A stretch of 64,000 nt of DNA from Euryarchaeota archaeon UBA24 (GCA_002503845.1 DASO01000010.1:184935-248934); one strand, 5' to 3'; shown: positions 35,169 to 44,641, counted from the first letter of the stretch. Program-made: numbers and translations. Notes: generated by a model from the sequence alone, not told the origin.

Positions 35169-36359
35169 ATGGAAGATAGAACTCGAGAATATCTCCGGGG
35201 GCGTTTTGGGGATTATTATCGGTCGATGAACCCGTATAATCCTCTTTCTGCAGAGCGCAGAGAATGGGGATTCATTCCATGGACTGCAGGGACGGGGACC
35301 ATAATGAAGAGACACCAATCACTTCTAGATATGGGTGGATTGCAAGAATTTCTCGTGGCGAATCGACCGAAGCATGTCTATTTTTCTGCGGGGGTCTACC
35401 AAAAACCAGGTACACCCTCGATGGCGGGGAAAAATTGGATGGGATCTGATTTAATATTTGATTTGGATGCAGATCATCTTCATTCGTTTTCTTCAGAGGG
35501 AAGTACTTATGCAGAGATGCTATATGCGTGTAAAGAGGAATTATGGAAACTGCTTGATTTTCTAACCGAAGATTTTTCATTTCAGAATCTAGAAATAGTT
35601 TTTTCAGGAGGTAGAGGGTACCATGTACACGTTCGACACGATGCAATTAGAGAATTAGATCGATCTGCGAGACGAGAAGTGGTGGATTACATACTCGGAG
35701 CAGGAGTAGAACTTGAAACAATAGTTCAAACAGAAACGGTTTCAGGGATAGGATTGAGAAATCCTACAAAAAAGAGAAGTGTGGGAGCAGGAGGGGGATG
35801 GGATAAACGTATACATAGTGCCATACTAGAACGTATCGATGAGTTGCGAGATATGGAAAATGAAAGTGCTCAGCTCAAATTGCAAGAGTTTGAAGGAATT
35901 GGTTCCAAAAAGGCTCTGAATATTTTATCTATTATAGATAAAAAACATAAAGAGATTGAAATGGGGAATATAGATGTCCATCCAGATTTTGTTACGTGGA
36001 TGAAGAAATTAATTCCAAATATTGTAGAAAATCAATCTGCATCAATCGACGAACCAGTGACTACAGACATACATCGTTTGATTCGTTTGCCACTAAGTTT
36101 GCATGGGGGAACATCATTACAAGTGAAACCAATAAAATATGAAAAATTAGATGAGTTTGACCCATTAGAACACGCAGTACCAGATCGATTTAAAGGGAGG
36201 GATATTAAAATTTCTGTAGAAGGTGGGGAAGACGAGTTGGTGGATCTAGGAGGAGAAACATTTACAATCTCAGATGGCATCAATATAATTCCAGAGTATG
36301 CCGCGATGTTTTTAATGGCGCGGGGGGAAGCAGAGAAAGTAAAAGAGACTAAAAATTAA
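35169..36359 (+). CDS. priS: DNA primase small (catalytic) subunit
   Basis: A 396-residue archaeo-eukaryotic primase subunit that makes the primers for replication together with PriL (not in this window). The catalytic aspartates are in IFDLDAD (about D98 and D100), and FSGGRGYHVHV (about 153-163) forms the nucleotide-binding strand. RLIRLPLSLHGGTSL is the usual C-terminal core motif. It is followed after 8 bp by a GINS gene, so priming and helicase-loading factors are co-transcribed. Confidence 0.95.
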   Translation: MEDRTREYLRGRFGDYYRSMNPYNPLSAERREWGFIPWTAGTGTIMKRHQSLLDMGGLQEFLVANRPKHVYFSAGVYQKPGTPSMAGKNWMGSDLIFDLDADHLHSFSSEGSTYAEMLYACKEELWKLLDFLTEDFSFQNLEIVFSGGRGYHVHVRHDAIRELDRSARREVVDYILGAGVELETIVQTETVSGIGLRNPTKKRSVGAGGGWDKRIHSAILERIDELRDMENESAQLKLQEFEGIGSKKALNILSIIDKKHKEIEMGNIDVHPDFVTWMKKLIPNIVENQSASIDEPVTTDIHRLIRLPLSLHGGTSLQVKPIKYEKLDEFDPLEHAVPDRFKGRDIKISVEGGEDELVDLGGETFTISDGINIIPEYAAMFLMARGEAEKVKETKN

Positions 36360-36367
36360 CTATTACA

Positions 36368-37015
36368 ATGAATTTAGAAGACCTAAGAGAGATTCAAATT
36401 GAGGAAAGAACTAGAAGTGATCTACAACCATTGTTAGATTCGTTTTATGTTGATGTATCAGAATATCTACAAAACCTTCGAGTTGAAAAGGAAAATATTT
36501 TACAAGGGGATGTTGATTCTGTGGACGCAAAAACGATTCGCAGGATAGACGATGAAATTAAAACAGTAGTGGGAGTGGTAGAAGTCATATACGATCGCCG
36601 AGTTGGTAAAATTCTCAAAGGGGCTAGCCTGACGGCTGCAGGATTGGGGGAGAGAGATGGAAGTTTGGCAGGAGAGGAAGTTGGATTGTTTAGGAATCTA
36701 GTTGAGTTATTGCAAAATAATAGAAATGAGATTTTACAGCGTGTATCTTCAGAAGAAAAAAATCACACTCAGCAGGAGGTGGAAACAAACCAAATAAGTG
36801 AACAGAAATCGCCTCAAAAAAATATGGATCAGGCGGAAGAGGGGGAAGTCTCCAACATTACAATCAAAGTTGTGCAAGAGGTAGGAGAAATTTATGGAGT
36901 TGATGGGAACACATATGATCTTAAGGAAGGCGAAATAATTTCCCTTCCAAAGGAAAACGCAGAGCCACTAATAAAAGCCAAAGTTGTGCAAATTACGGAT
37001 GGAGTTGAACAGTAG
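36368..37015 (+). CDS. gins: GINS complex subunit
   Basis: A 215-residue protein of the archaeal GINS (Gins51-like) family, part of the CMG replicative helicase with MCM and Cdc45/RecJ-like proteins. The N-terminal helical A domain has TRSDLQPLLDSFYVDVSEYLQ and VVEVIYDRRVGKIL. After a glutamine-rich linker (about 135-160) a small B domain with beta strands ends in PLIKAKVVQI. It lies 8 bp after priS. Its 3' end overlaps the convergent mutY by 23 bp. Confidence 0.88.
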   Translation: MNLEDLREIQIEERTRSDLQPLLDSFYVDVSEYLQNLRVEKENILQGDVDSVDAKTIRRIDDEIKTVVGVVEVIYDRRVGKILKGASLTAAGLGERDGSLAGEEVGLFRNLVELLQNNRNEILQRVSSEEKNHTQQEVETNQISEQKSPQKNMDQAEEGEVSNITIKVVQEVGEIYGVDGNTYDLKEGEIISLPKENAEPLIKAKVVQITDGVEQ

Positions 37016-37916
37016 GTGGTTCTTTCAGTTTGTTGATCTGGATTAGACCTTCGGATTCAAGAGTGTGAAGGAGTTTTGACAATAAATCGGAGTTATACTC
37101 AGGGGGCATTGAAGAAGTAAGTTTAGAATCTAGGTCGGGGACGGGGAGAGCGTCTGTTTTAGACAAAATATTGATAATTTCACCTCGGATTTGTCTAGTG
37201 CTCCCTTTGAAACTTGGGGGACGGGGCGAGAGTGGTGTGGAAAATTCTTGGTTAGAATAGGCATTGCAATGATTCCTCCAAGGGCACGATTTTAGATCAC
37301 ACAGGGGATTTGGTTTGCAAATAGTAGCCCCCAATTCCATCATGGCATTGTTCCATATTCGAGAATGGTTTGGGGGCATGATTTGATTGGCTACTTGTTC
37401 TATATCAGAGAGGTTTTCGAAGGGTCCAAAAAAGCGATAGATAACACGTTTTACATTGGTGTCAAGGGTAGGACCCCCATTATTGAATGCAAAACTAGCA
37501 ATTGCATTTGCAGTGTAAGGACCAATTCCGGGGAGTTTTTGTAGCGAATCTAGAGAGTTGGGTATTTCACCGTTAAAATTGTGAACTATCTCAATTGCAG
37601 TTTCTCTAAGAAAGCGGGCTCTGCGATTGTAGCCTAATCGGTGTGTAGTCCAAAATTTCAATACATCCGATAGATGAGAATTTGCTAACAACTCGATGGA
37701 GGGCCATATTGATAAAAATTCTTCCCAGGCAGTGACCACTCGGGTGAGTTGAGTTTGTTGGCTCATGACTTCGGATACAAGTATCGGATATGCATCTGTA
37801 GTTTCTCTCCAAGGAAATTTACGGTGATGTAGTTGATACCATTCAATTAAATGGTCCTGAACAAGTGATAGATCAATATTGATGAAATTATGTAGAATAT
37901 CATCATATTTTGACAT
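36993..37916 (-). CDS. mutY: A/G-specific adenine DNA glycosylase
   Basis: A 307-residue base-excision repair enzyme that removes adenine mispaired with 8-oxoguanine. The catalytic Glu is E49 in SEVMSQQTQ, the helix-hairpin-helix is LPGIGPYTANAI, and the conserved Asp is D152 in TLDTN. [4Fe-4S] cysteines C200, C206, C211 and C217 have spacing x5-x4-x5, differing from the bacterial x6-x2-x5 but matching what I recall for haloarchaeal MutY. The ATG at 37916 gives a family-like N-terminus; the open frame continues upstream without support. The 3' end overlaps gins by 23 bp. Confidence 0.92.
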   Translation of the reverse strand: MSKYDDILHNFINIDLSLVQDHLIEWYQLHHRKFPWRETTDAYPILVSEVMSQQTQLTRVVTAWEEFLSIWPSIELLANSHLSDVLKFWTTHRLGYNRRARFLRETAIEIVHNFNGEIPNSLDSLQKLPGIGPYTANAIASFAFNNGGPTLDTNVKRVIYRFFGPFENLSDIEQVANQIMPPNHSRIWNNAMMELGATICKPNPLCDLKSCPWRNHCNAYSNQEFSTPLSPRPPSFKGSTRQIRGEIINILSKTDALPVPDLDSKLTSSMPPEYNSDLLSKLLHTLESEGLIQINKLKEPPTVQLHP

Positions 37917-38019
37917 GTTAAGATGGTAGAGATGATGGAAATTAGTTGTAACGGTTAGAAAATGAAATTTTAACAGGAAATGGCGAAAACTTTTTCGTTG
38001 GGGGTAAGGTTTTGATGAC

Positions 38020-39132
38020 ATGGTAGCTAGAAATGAAACTAACGTGTCGCGAATAATGTTGTTGATTTTGGGTTTGGTTTTAGCACTTATACTAGCTTTC
38101 GTCGTGTATGAATTCATAGGCACATTCGTCGTGGGTTTATTTATTTACTATATATCGAAACCCGTATACTCCAAATTAAATCAAGATATAAAATCCTCAG
38201 GTTTGGCTGCATTTTCTGCTTTGGTGGTGGTGGCACTTCCAATCTTATTAGTCATAGGATATACACTTTCTATTGGAATTCAAGAATTTGGTAAATTAAT
38301 TCATCAGTATCAACTTGAAACTTTGGCTCAATATTTGGGGCCATATGCAGAGATATCTGCTGTGACTACTCCAATTGAACAGGTGTTTTCAGGAGGGGTT
38401 GTAGATGCAATAGTGGAGAGCGTGGATAGAATAGCGTCGTACATAGCAGTAATAGGTGGTGTAGTTCTCCATATGTTTTTGGCACTATCCATTGCGTTCT
38501 ACCTTCTGACAGGCGGTCCGGATTTATCTCAATGGGTTATGAAAAATTTTGCAGATGATAGAGGAATATTCGAGAGATATGCCACCAAAGTTGATCGGAG
38601 TTTTCACCAAGTTTTTGTGGGGAATATACTGAACGTATTGATAACTGCAGCTATAGGAGTAATAGTATACACCGTTATCGCAATTTGGTTGGGAGACAGT
38701 TACACTCAGATTCCATACCCAGCAGTACTAGGAATACTCGCAGGAGTGGCTAGTTTAATTCCAATAGTTGGTATGAAAATAATCTATATTCCAACGACAT
38801 TGTATTTGTTACTGCAAGGATTCCTTTCCGGAGGTCAAGATTCGTTGATCCTTCCAATTGTGTTTTTGATAGCATCGTTTGTAGTTGTAGATTGCATCCC
38901 TGATTTAATTATTCGCCCGTATGTTTCGGGGAAGAATTTGCATGTGGGAATGATCATGTTTTCTTACATATTTGGACCATTGATATTTGGTTGGTATGGT
39001 ATATTTTTGGGCCCAATGTTTTGTATACTTATTTTGCATTTTGGAGAATTAATACTTCCAGAAATTATGGAAGGTGGTCGAAAAGAGGGGGTAGAATCTA
39101 AGAAGAAAAGAAGGAGTAAGAAGAAAAATTGA
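38020..39132 (+). CDS. AI-2E family (PerM-like) membrane permease
   Basis: A 370-residue protein with about eight membrane helices. Conserved features of the AI-2E/PerM family: GLFIYYISKPVYSKL, IAFYLLTGG, YPAVLGILAGVASLIPIVGM and FGPLIFGWYGIFLGPMF. Members export small molecules or take part in Na+/H+ exchange; the substrate here is unknown. The C-terminus is a lysine-rich tail. It is divergent from mutY across 103 bp and its stop lies 6 bp from the stop of the convergent folD. Confidence 0.85.
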   Translation: MVARNETNVSRIMLLILGLVLALILAFVVYEFIGTFVVGLFIYYISKPVYSKLNQDIKSSGLAAFSALVVVALPILLVIGYTLSIGIQEFGKLIHQYQLETLAQYLGPYAEISAVTTPIEQVFSGGVVDAIVESVDRIASYIAVIGGVVLHMFLALSIAFYLLTGGPDLSQWVMKNFADDRGIFERYATKVDRSFHQVFVGNILNVLITAAIGVIVYTVIAIWLGDSYTQIPYPAVLGILAGVASLIPIVGMKIIYIPTTLYLLLQGFLSGGQDSLILPIVFLIASFVVVDCIPDLIIRPYVSGKNLHVGMIMFSYIFGPLIFGWYGIFLGPMFCILILHFGELILPEIMEGGRKEGVESKKKRRSKKKN

Positions 39133-39138
39133 GCTGAG

Positions 39139-40023
39139 CTATAAAGATATATTTGATTGCAAACTTGCTGCTTGAACTGTGTTGTACATGAGCATTGCAC
39201 GAGTCATGGGGCCCACGCCTCCGGGGACTGGAGTAATGGCTTTGGCTTTTTTGCTCACACTATCAAATTCAACATCTCCTGCCAAGTGATATCCTTTTTC
39301 ACTATCATCGTCTACTCGATTGACACCAACATCGATGACAATTACACCATCAGATACCATAGATCCGGTGATAAATTCGGGCACTCCGAGGGCGGCGATG
39401 ATGATATCTGCTTCTCGTGTTTTATTAGCCAAATCTCGTGTTCGAGAATGGCAAATCGTCACGGTTGCATTTCCACCAGATGATTTCTGTAATAATAAAT
39501 TTGCTAGAGGTTTTCCAACAATATTTGATCTTCCTACGACGACTATGTCTTTTCCAGAGGTATCTACGTCAATGGACTCAAGTAATTTTTGTATCCCATG
39601 GGGAGTGCAGGGTTTATACCGAGGGTTTCCAGAGACGAGGAGGCCAACATTCTCGGGGTGGAATCCATCTACATCTTTCATCGGATCAAGGTGAAAAAGA
39701 AGCTCTTGTTCAGGGATGTGGGAAGGCAAGGGCATTTGGACTAGATAACCATGCACATCAGAATCAGAATTTAATTTATTGAGAACCGAAAAAAGTTCCT
39801 CAGAAGAAGAAGTGGGATCGAGAACGATATCAGTAGCATTCATTCCTAGTTCTTCACAATCGCGTTGTTTCATGGAAACATAGGTTTTACTTGCAGGATC
39901 ATCGCTCATTAAAACAGTGGCTAATCCAGGAGTAACTCCAGAATTTTGTAAGGTATCAATTTGAGTTTTAAGATCTTCTCGTATCAGAGTAGCAACCGCA
40001 TTTCCATCAATAATATGGACCAT
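39139..40023 (-). CDS. folD: Bifunctional methylene-tetrahydrofolate dehydrogenase/cyclohydrolase
   Basis: A 294-residue enzyme interconverting 5,10-methylene-, methenyl- and 10-formyl-tetrahydrofolate. The catalytic Lys is in YVSMKQRDCEELG, with QMPLPSHI, PMKDVDGFHPENVG, VVGRSNIVGKPLA and PVPGGVGPMT all present. The start is the ATG at 40023 (MVHIIDGNAVA). It follows glyA by 71 bp on the same strand, so serine-derived C1 units are passed directly into folate metabolism. Use of FolD rather than only methanopterin enzymes is typical for haloarchaea. Confidence 0.95.
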   Translation of the reverse strand: MVHIIDGNAVATLIREDLKTQIDTLQNSGVTPGLATVLMSDDPASKTYVSMKQRDCEELGMNATDIVLDPTSSSEELFSVLNKLNSDSDVHGYLVQMPLPSHIPEQELLFHLDPMKDVDGFHPENVGLLVSGNPRYKPCTPHGIQKLLESIDVDTSGKDIVVVGRSNIVGKPLANLLLQKSSGGNATVTICHSRTRDLANKTREADIIIAALGVPEFITGSMVSDGVIVIDVGVNRVDDDSEKGYHLAGDVEFDSVSKKAKAITPVPGGVGPMTRAMLMYNTVQAASLQSNISL

Positions 40024-40094
40024 TGAGGAAGATTTGACACGAGCGCTCTTCAAGCCTTGGATTTGCTACAAGATAGCAAAGTATAAACCAAATA

Positions 40095-41342
40095 TTAAGA
40101 ATATAGAGGATGGTTTTTACAGAGTGATTCAACTTCTTTTGAAACAGAAATTTGTGTAGAAGTATCGTCTGGGTTGTTGATCATTTGAACAATGAGGTTT
40201 CCGATAGTCATGCAATCTTCTTCTGTGAAACCACGGGTGGTCAGTGCGGGAGTTCCAGCCCGAATGCCACTAGCTAAGAAAGGAGATCTAGTTTCCCCAG
40301 GAACTGTGTTTGCATTGAGGACTATATCAACAGATTCTAGATTATTTTGAACTTCTTTTCCAGTAGAATCAGGATGGGAATGCCGTAAATCGACCAAAAC
40401 TAAATGGGTATCAGTGCCATCAGAAACTAATTTTAATCCACCATCTTGGAGCGACTTCCCAAGGGCTTGTGCATTTTTGACTGTTTGGGCTGCGTAGTTA
40501 GAAAATTCAGGAGTGAGTGCCTCTGCGAAACCAACCGCTTTTCCTACTATGTTATGCAAAAGCGGTCCTCCTTGCATACCGGGCATGACTGCAGAATCTA
40601 TTTTAGAAGCATATTCGTCATTGCACAGTATGAGTCCTCCACGGCCCGAGCGGATAGTTTTATGAGTTGATCCGGTTACAAAATCTGCGTGGTTTACGGG
40701 AGAGGGGTGTTGCCCCCCTGCAATGAGTCCGGTTATGTGAGCCATGTCTGCTAGGTGATAGGCACCAACATCGTGCGCTATTTCTTGAAATCGATCCCAT
40801 TCAACAATTCGAGGATAAGCAGAAAATCCAGATACGATTATATCGGGTTTGAAACTTTTTGCAATTTTTTCCACAGAATCATGGTCGATATAACCTGTTG
40901 AAGGATCTACTTCATAATGTTGAATGTCGTAGAAGCGTCCGGAAAAGTTCGCAGGGTGACCATGGCTAAGATGACCACCATGTGTCAAAGACATAGATAA
41001 AATTTTATCCCCGGGTTTTAGTACAGCGAAATAGACACCCATGTTCGCTTGAGTCCCAGAGTGGGGTTGTACGTTGACATGTTCGGCATTCCAGATTTTT
41101 TTGGCGCGGTCGATGGCTAATTGTTCTATTTGATCGACGTATTCACACCCACCATAATATCTAGATCCAGGGTATCCTTCTGCGTATTTATTTGTAAAAA
41201 TGCACCCTTGAGCTTCTAAGACAGCTTGTGAAACGTGATTTTCACTAGCTATCATTGATAATGTATTCCGTTGACGTTTTAGTTCTAGTTCTAATAGTTC
41301 TGCAACAAGAGGATCTGATGCACTAATATTTGGTTGGTCCAT
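40095..41342 (-). CDS. glyA: Serine hydroxymethyltransferase
   Basis: A 415-residue PLP enzyme converting serine and tetrahydrofolate to glycine and methylene-tetrahydrofolate. The PLP lysine is in TGSTHKTIRSGRGG, with NKYAEGYPGSRYYGG, NVQPHSGTQANMGVYFA and HSHPDSTG-type motifs nearby. Length and motifs match the bacterial/haloarchaeal folate-using group. It is upstream of folD in a two-gene operon. Confidence 0.96.
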   Translation of the reverse strand: MDQPNISASDPLVAELLELELKRQRNTLSMIASENHVSQAVLEAQGCIFTNKYAEGYPGSRYYGGCEYVDQIEQLAIDRAKKIWNAEHVNVQPHSGTQANMGVYFAVLKPGDKILSMSLTHGGHLSHGHPANFSGRFYDIQHYEVDPSTGYIDHDSVEKIAKSFKPDIIVSGFSAYPRIVEWDRFQEIAHDVGAYHLADMAHITGLIAGGQHPSPVNHADFVTGSTHKTIRSGRGGLILCNDEYASKIDSAVMPGMQGGPLLHNIVGKAVGFAEALTPEFSNYAAQTVKNAQALGKSLQDGGLKLVSDGTDTHLVLVDLRHSHPDSTGKEVQNNLESVDIVLNANTVPGETRSPFLASGIRAGTPALTTRGFTEEDCMTIGNLIVQMINNPDDTSTQISVSKEVESLCKNHPLYS

Positions 41343-41450
41343 TGGGTTTGTTTGAAGATATGGTAGAATTTAAACCCTTGTTAAAAAAAATCACATAGAG
41401 ACTAGTTATCTATGCGCGAGATTGAGTTAGATACTCGAATGAGTAAAATA

Positions 41451-41523
41451 GTCCGGGTGCGAGAATTGAACCCGCGTCTCGGGCTCCACAAGCCGGAAGG
41501 ATAACCACTACCCTAACCCGGAC
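41451..41523 (-). tRNA. tRNA-His (anticodon GTG)
   Basis: A 73-nt tRNA. Acceptor TCCGGGT pairs with ACCCGGA, and the extra G at position -1 faces discriminator C73, the identity element of tRNA-His. The anticodon loop is TTGTGGA, anticodon GTG. The T arm is GCGGG-TTCAATT-CTCGC. The anticodon stem CCGGC/GCCCG contains a C-C mismatch at 28-42. No CCA and no intron are encoded. Confidence 0.93.
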
Positions 41524-41537
41524 ACGAGTCAGAGTAC

Positions 41538-42059
41538 TTGATCATAGTGGAAATACATTCTGATTCTGAAGGAGATTTTATTAACGCAGGGAACGGTGAA
41601 ATAATAGAAGTGTCGATTACAGAACGGATTTATATCAAGAATCACTCGCAAATATGTGCACAATTGGGTGTCAGAATACCAAAAAAAGTGTTTAGTGGCG
41701 CTACTCTAGATCTTCTTTTTACAGGAGAAATTGAAAAAATAGATGAATCATTTCGTGGGTACATATACGCATTTGCAAAAGATTTTTTAGATTGTGGTTG
41801 TGAGTCAAATCCATATTGCGAGCATCCAGAAAAAAAGTTTATGGAATATGTGCTTAAAGTGAGGAAAGAGGGAAAATCTCCAGAGGAAATTGTAGATAGA
41901 ATGGGAAAAGATTACATGGTATATTCATATCCAGCAGATGTTGTTTCGTTTTTAGATGATTCTATTAGAACATTAGAAGTTTTGGAAGCTATTGCAAAGG
42001 TAGAGGGAAATGAAGAGATGGGGGAAAGTATCAGAACAGAAAAAAAATTACTGATATAA
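41538..42059 (+). CDS. Conserved haloarchaeal-type protein, probably DUF5814
   Basis: A 173-residue soluble protein. A cysteine cluster C86, C88 and C94 (DCGCESNPYCEHPEKKF) is followed by a helical stretch MGKDYMVYSYPADVVSFLDDSIRTLE. I recall this combination from haloarchaeal proteins labelled DUF5814, sometimes next to or fused with helicases, but I cannot confirm it. It may bind zinc. The start is uncertain: the frame opens at TTG 41538, and a GTG at 41547 is also possible. It begins 15 bp from the divergent tRNA-His. Confidence 0.6.
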   Translation: MIIVEIHSDSEGDFINAGNGEIIEVSITERIYIKNHSQICAQLGVRIPKKVFSGATLDLLFTGEIEKIDESFRGYIYAFAKDFLDCGCESNPYCEHPEKKFMEYVLKVRKEGKSPEEIVDRMGKDYMVYSYPADVVSFLDDSIRTLEVLEAIAKVEGNEEMGESIRTEKKLLI

Positions 42060-42063
42060 AAAT

Positions 42064-42459
42064 TCAGATATTCCAAGAATCAATGGCATCATTTTCCGCA
42101 TCTAAATCTTCGAGAAAAATCACCTCTGATTCTGCTTCTCGCTCGCGGAGAGCAGATATGTATCTCTTGTACTCTGCAAGTTGTTCTCGTAAATGGCCTG
42201 CTTCCAACTCTAGGCGTTCGTGGTCACGGAGGAAACTTGTTGGGACCTCAATCCTAGGGGGAAATCCAGCGTCAGAATCTGTTAGAGGATCTTCAGGGAC
42301 TACCCTAACCTGACCCCTGCGTTCTACGAACATTCTAACGTAATCACGGAAAACCGTAGACAAGGACATTCCATTTTCTTTCGCGATGTGTTGAAGAGAC
42401 TCAAATGTCTGTTCATTGACACGGAAAGATATGGTTTTATTTTTGTTTGTTTTCCTCAT
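42064..42459 (-). CDS. Ribbon-helix-helix DNA-binding protein with coiled coil
   Basis: A 131-residue protein. Residues 8-45 form a ribbon-helix-helix (Arc/CopG) domain: a basic strand KTISFRVNEQTF, then two helices with GMSLSTVFRDYVRMF. Residues about 80-115 form a heptad-like coiled coil with many Glu and Arg. Such proteins are usually dimeric repressors. It lies 68 bp downstream of the RPA gene pair on the same strand and could autoregulate or control that operon. The C-terminus is acidic. The target is unknown. Confidence 0.75.
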   Translation of the reverse strand: MRKTNKNKTISFRVNEQTFESLQHIAKENGMSLSTVFRDYVRMFVERRGQVRVVPEDPLTDSDAGFPPRIEVPTSFLRDHERLELEAGHLREQLAEYKRYISALREREAESEVIFLEDLDAENDAIDSWNI

Positions 42460-42527
42460 AGTGGATTAGACTAGGCCTCCAACTATTTAATTGTTCGTCA
42501 GACCTCAACGTGTCAGACGGTGTGCAG

Positions 42528-43100
42528 CTACAAGGGCTCCATCAAACTTTCTAGTGCCAATAAGGCAGTATCGTGATGTATCGTTGGGTCTTCTCCGTAG
42601 TGTGTTTTTGCTCGTTCTGCATACGGAGTGGGATTTTCTCTGAAAGAGGATATGCGTTCCAGAGTTTGTATTGCTGTTTCGGCAACCCAACGATCTCTAG
42701 TTAAGGAATCTACTTCAGTTACAGATTCGGGCCTAATAGATATACTTAGCTCATCGTCCTCGCGAGAATAGATGTTAGGTTTTCCAGTTACAGCAACATA
42801 TGTAGGAGGGTCTAGTTTTCTGAGGACGCTTGTAGAGTTTGGTTGATATTGTCCAGAGTAGATATGGAATATCCCAGTGGGATCAGATATTCTTCCATGC
42901 CACCACTCGGAATCATTTCCTATGTTGTCTAGTTGAGTTAGTGTACCAACAATGAAAACACGGTTTGCATGTATTCCTGTTGGAAGTAAAATATAATTCG
43001 GAGCGCGTTCGTCATCGGATTCTTTGAAAGTGTGAGTTGCTATATTAAATTCACTTGCAAAAACCCTACGGGCAACTTCACGAGAGATAGAAACGCTCAT
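42528..43100 (-). CDS. RPA-associated protein (COG3390 family)
   Basis: A 190-residue OB-fold protein that accompanies archaeal replication protein A; in haloarchaea such RPA-associated proteins are essential partners of their own RPA. Motifs: SREVARRVFASEF at the N-terminus, HANRVFIVGTLTQ, EWWHGRISDPTGIFHIYSGQY and VAVTGKPN. It shares one base with the end of the upstream RPA gene (translational coupling), which confirms partnership. Confidence 0.88.
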   Translation of the reverse strand: MSVSISREVARRVFASEFNIATHTFKESDDERAPNYILLPTGIHANRVFIVGTLTQLDNIGNDSEWWHGRISDPTGIFHIYSGQYQPNSTSVLRKLDPPTYVAVTGKPNIYSREDDELSISIRPESVTEVDSLTRDRWVAETAIQTLERISSFRENPTPYAERAKTHYGEDPTIHHDTALLALESLMEPL

Positions 43101-44026
43101 CAGATCGACCTCGCTTGAATCAAAATTGAATCCGTATCAATTGGATCAGATAGAAGTTGTGCTTCATTTGCTATTAAGTATCTGCTAAATTTAGAGCCCT
43201 GGATTTTATAATATTTTCCGAGAAGCATATTGCGCATTTTTGTAAGAACTACGCCAGTATCAACAGCCTCTGTTGCCATTGTCTCGGCATCGGAAAGGTT
43301 TATTCCGGTGAGAAACTCAGTGGTTTGTTCATTGAGTATAACTTCAAATACATTGATTCCATCGTCTATCACTCCTTTTAGACGTAAATCATATTTTCCA
43401 TCTACTTCTCCGTGTTCTGCGCAAGCGCCATTCTGAAGGACACGTGTGCAAGAATCAACTGTGCATCGTTTGATAAGCCCACTTCCAGATTGGATGTCCA
43501 CAAGTGCCCCTTCAATTGAAGTGGAACCATCTCCGATTTCAATGTCTTGGTCCAATGGTTCTATTATCGTTGTTCGGTTGAGTTTTATAGAAAATCTACC
43601 GCCCCATTCATCAGTTACGACATTTTTTAGAAGATAATTCCCATTTGCTTCAAGGGTTGGGAGATTAGATTTAGACCACTTTGTAAATTTAATCGTTCCA
43701 GTTTCATCTCCGGCTAGACCAACTTGATCAATGGAATCACTAGTTGGGTCCCAAAGATCGACTATTTTGATTTGAAGGTCTACCCACTGCCCAGATGAAT
43801 TAATGTCTCCGACTTTGATCTGAGAATTGGATTTGTTTGTTGCCGCCGTAGAACTTTTGTATTCAGGTGCGTTTCGATTGACAACACTTCGGATAGCCTC
43901 TTCTAGAGGAACGCTATAGCCTTCCACGAGGGTGCGTAATTGAGATTCTATTTCATCTACCTCAATTTGAAATGTGTCTGAATGTCTGTCATGTAATTCT
44001 TCCGCTTTCTTACGTAAATCAATCAT
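43100..44026 (-). CDS. rpa: Replication protein A (single-stranded DNA-binding)
   Basis: A 308-residue ssDNA-binding protein. An N-terminal helical region precedes an OB-fold (about 75-157: WVDLQIKIVDLWDP ... GTIKFTKWSKS), then a second OB-fold interrupted by a zinc finger with C188, C193, C202 and H205. This single-polypeptide layout is that of haloarchaeal Rpa3-like proteins. The ATG at 44026 (MIDLRKKAEEL) is preferred over one four codons upstream. It is translationally coupled to the RPA-associated gene. Confidence 0.9.
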   Translation of the reverse strand: MIDLRKKAEELHDRHSDTFQIEVDEIESQLRTLVEGYSVPLEEAIRSVVNRNAPEYKSSTAATNKSNSQIKVGDINSSGQWVDLQIKIVDLWDPTSDSIDQVGLAGDETGTIKFTKWSKSNLPTLEANGNYLLKNVVTDEWGGRFSIKLNRTTIIEPLDQDIEIGDGSTSIEGALVDIQSGSGLIKRCTVDSCTRVLQNGACAEHGEVDGKYDLRLKGVIDDGINVFEVILNEQTTEFLTGINLSDAETMATEAVDTGVVLTKMRNMLLGKYYKIQGSKFSRYLIANEAQLLSDPIDTDSILIQARSI

Positions 44027-44127
44027 ATTTATCACCATCTCCGCGTTTTTCTAATAGGAGATAATGTAATCTTTGTGTGAGAGTTTAATAATACTTTCCA
44101 AGTGGTGTGAAAGTGAAATTATAGTAA

Positions 44128-44565
44128 TTAAGATCCCCAAAAATCCTCTCGACTGCCGAGATTTGGCCGGGAGGTTCGGAGAGGTTTTCCAGGGAGTTCC
44201 TCGGAAGAGGTAGACTCTTCATCTTCTTCGATTAGAGGTAAGCGCTCGATTTCATCTGCTCGGGCATGATTAGCTTTCAGACTAGTTATTTTTACTAGAG
44301 ATCTTGCGTCGGGCAAGACACCATCAACGAAAACCACAAAACCATCTTCGGTGTGGCCAACTCCCGCGCCGCTTTCATGGATATCAGTTACGGTGACGAT
44401 GACTTCTTCGCCTATTGTAACAGGTTGTTGTTTTAGTTCGCGGATTGGGAGACTATAATGATTACACCATTCCATCCCACTCCGATTGGCATAAAACTGA
44501 CATCCTAGACCTTGGAACCGTTCAGAGAAACTGGGGCATTCGGCCTCTAGAGGACAATTCGGCAT
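44128..44565 (-). CDS. TRAM-domain protein with N-terminal cysteine motif
   Basis: A 145-residue protein. Cysteines at 4, 10, 22 and 34 (NCPLEAECP, GCQFYAN, EWCNHY) may bind zinc or an iron-sulfur cluster. Residues about 48-105 are a TRAM RNA-binding barrel: VIVTVTDIHESGAGVGHTEDGFVVFVDG. A disordered acidic tail follows. The combination resembles haloarchaeal TRAM proteins described as deoxyribonuclease/rho-motif related. It is divergent from the DUF373 gene. Its precise role in RNA metabolism is unknown. Confidence 0.78.
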   Translation of the reverse strand: MPNCPLEAECPSFSERFQGLGCQFYANRSGMEWCNHYSLPIRELKQQPVTIGEEVIVTVTDIHESGAGVGHTEDGFVVFVDGVLPDARSLVKITSLKANHARADEIERLPLIEEDEESTSSEELPGKPLRTSRPNLGSREDFWGS

Positions 44566-44641
44566 GCGAAATTTAGTTATTCTGCTGCCTAAACGCTTGC
44601 GTTCCCAAAAACGTAACCCCTCTGGGGTCGACTACGCAACT

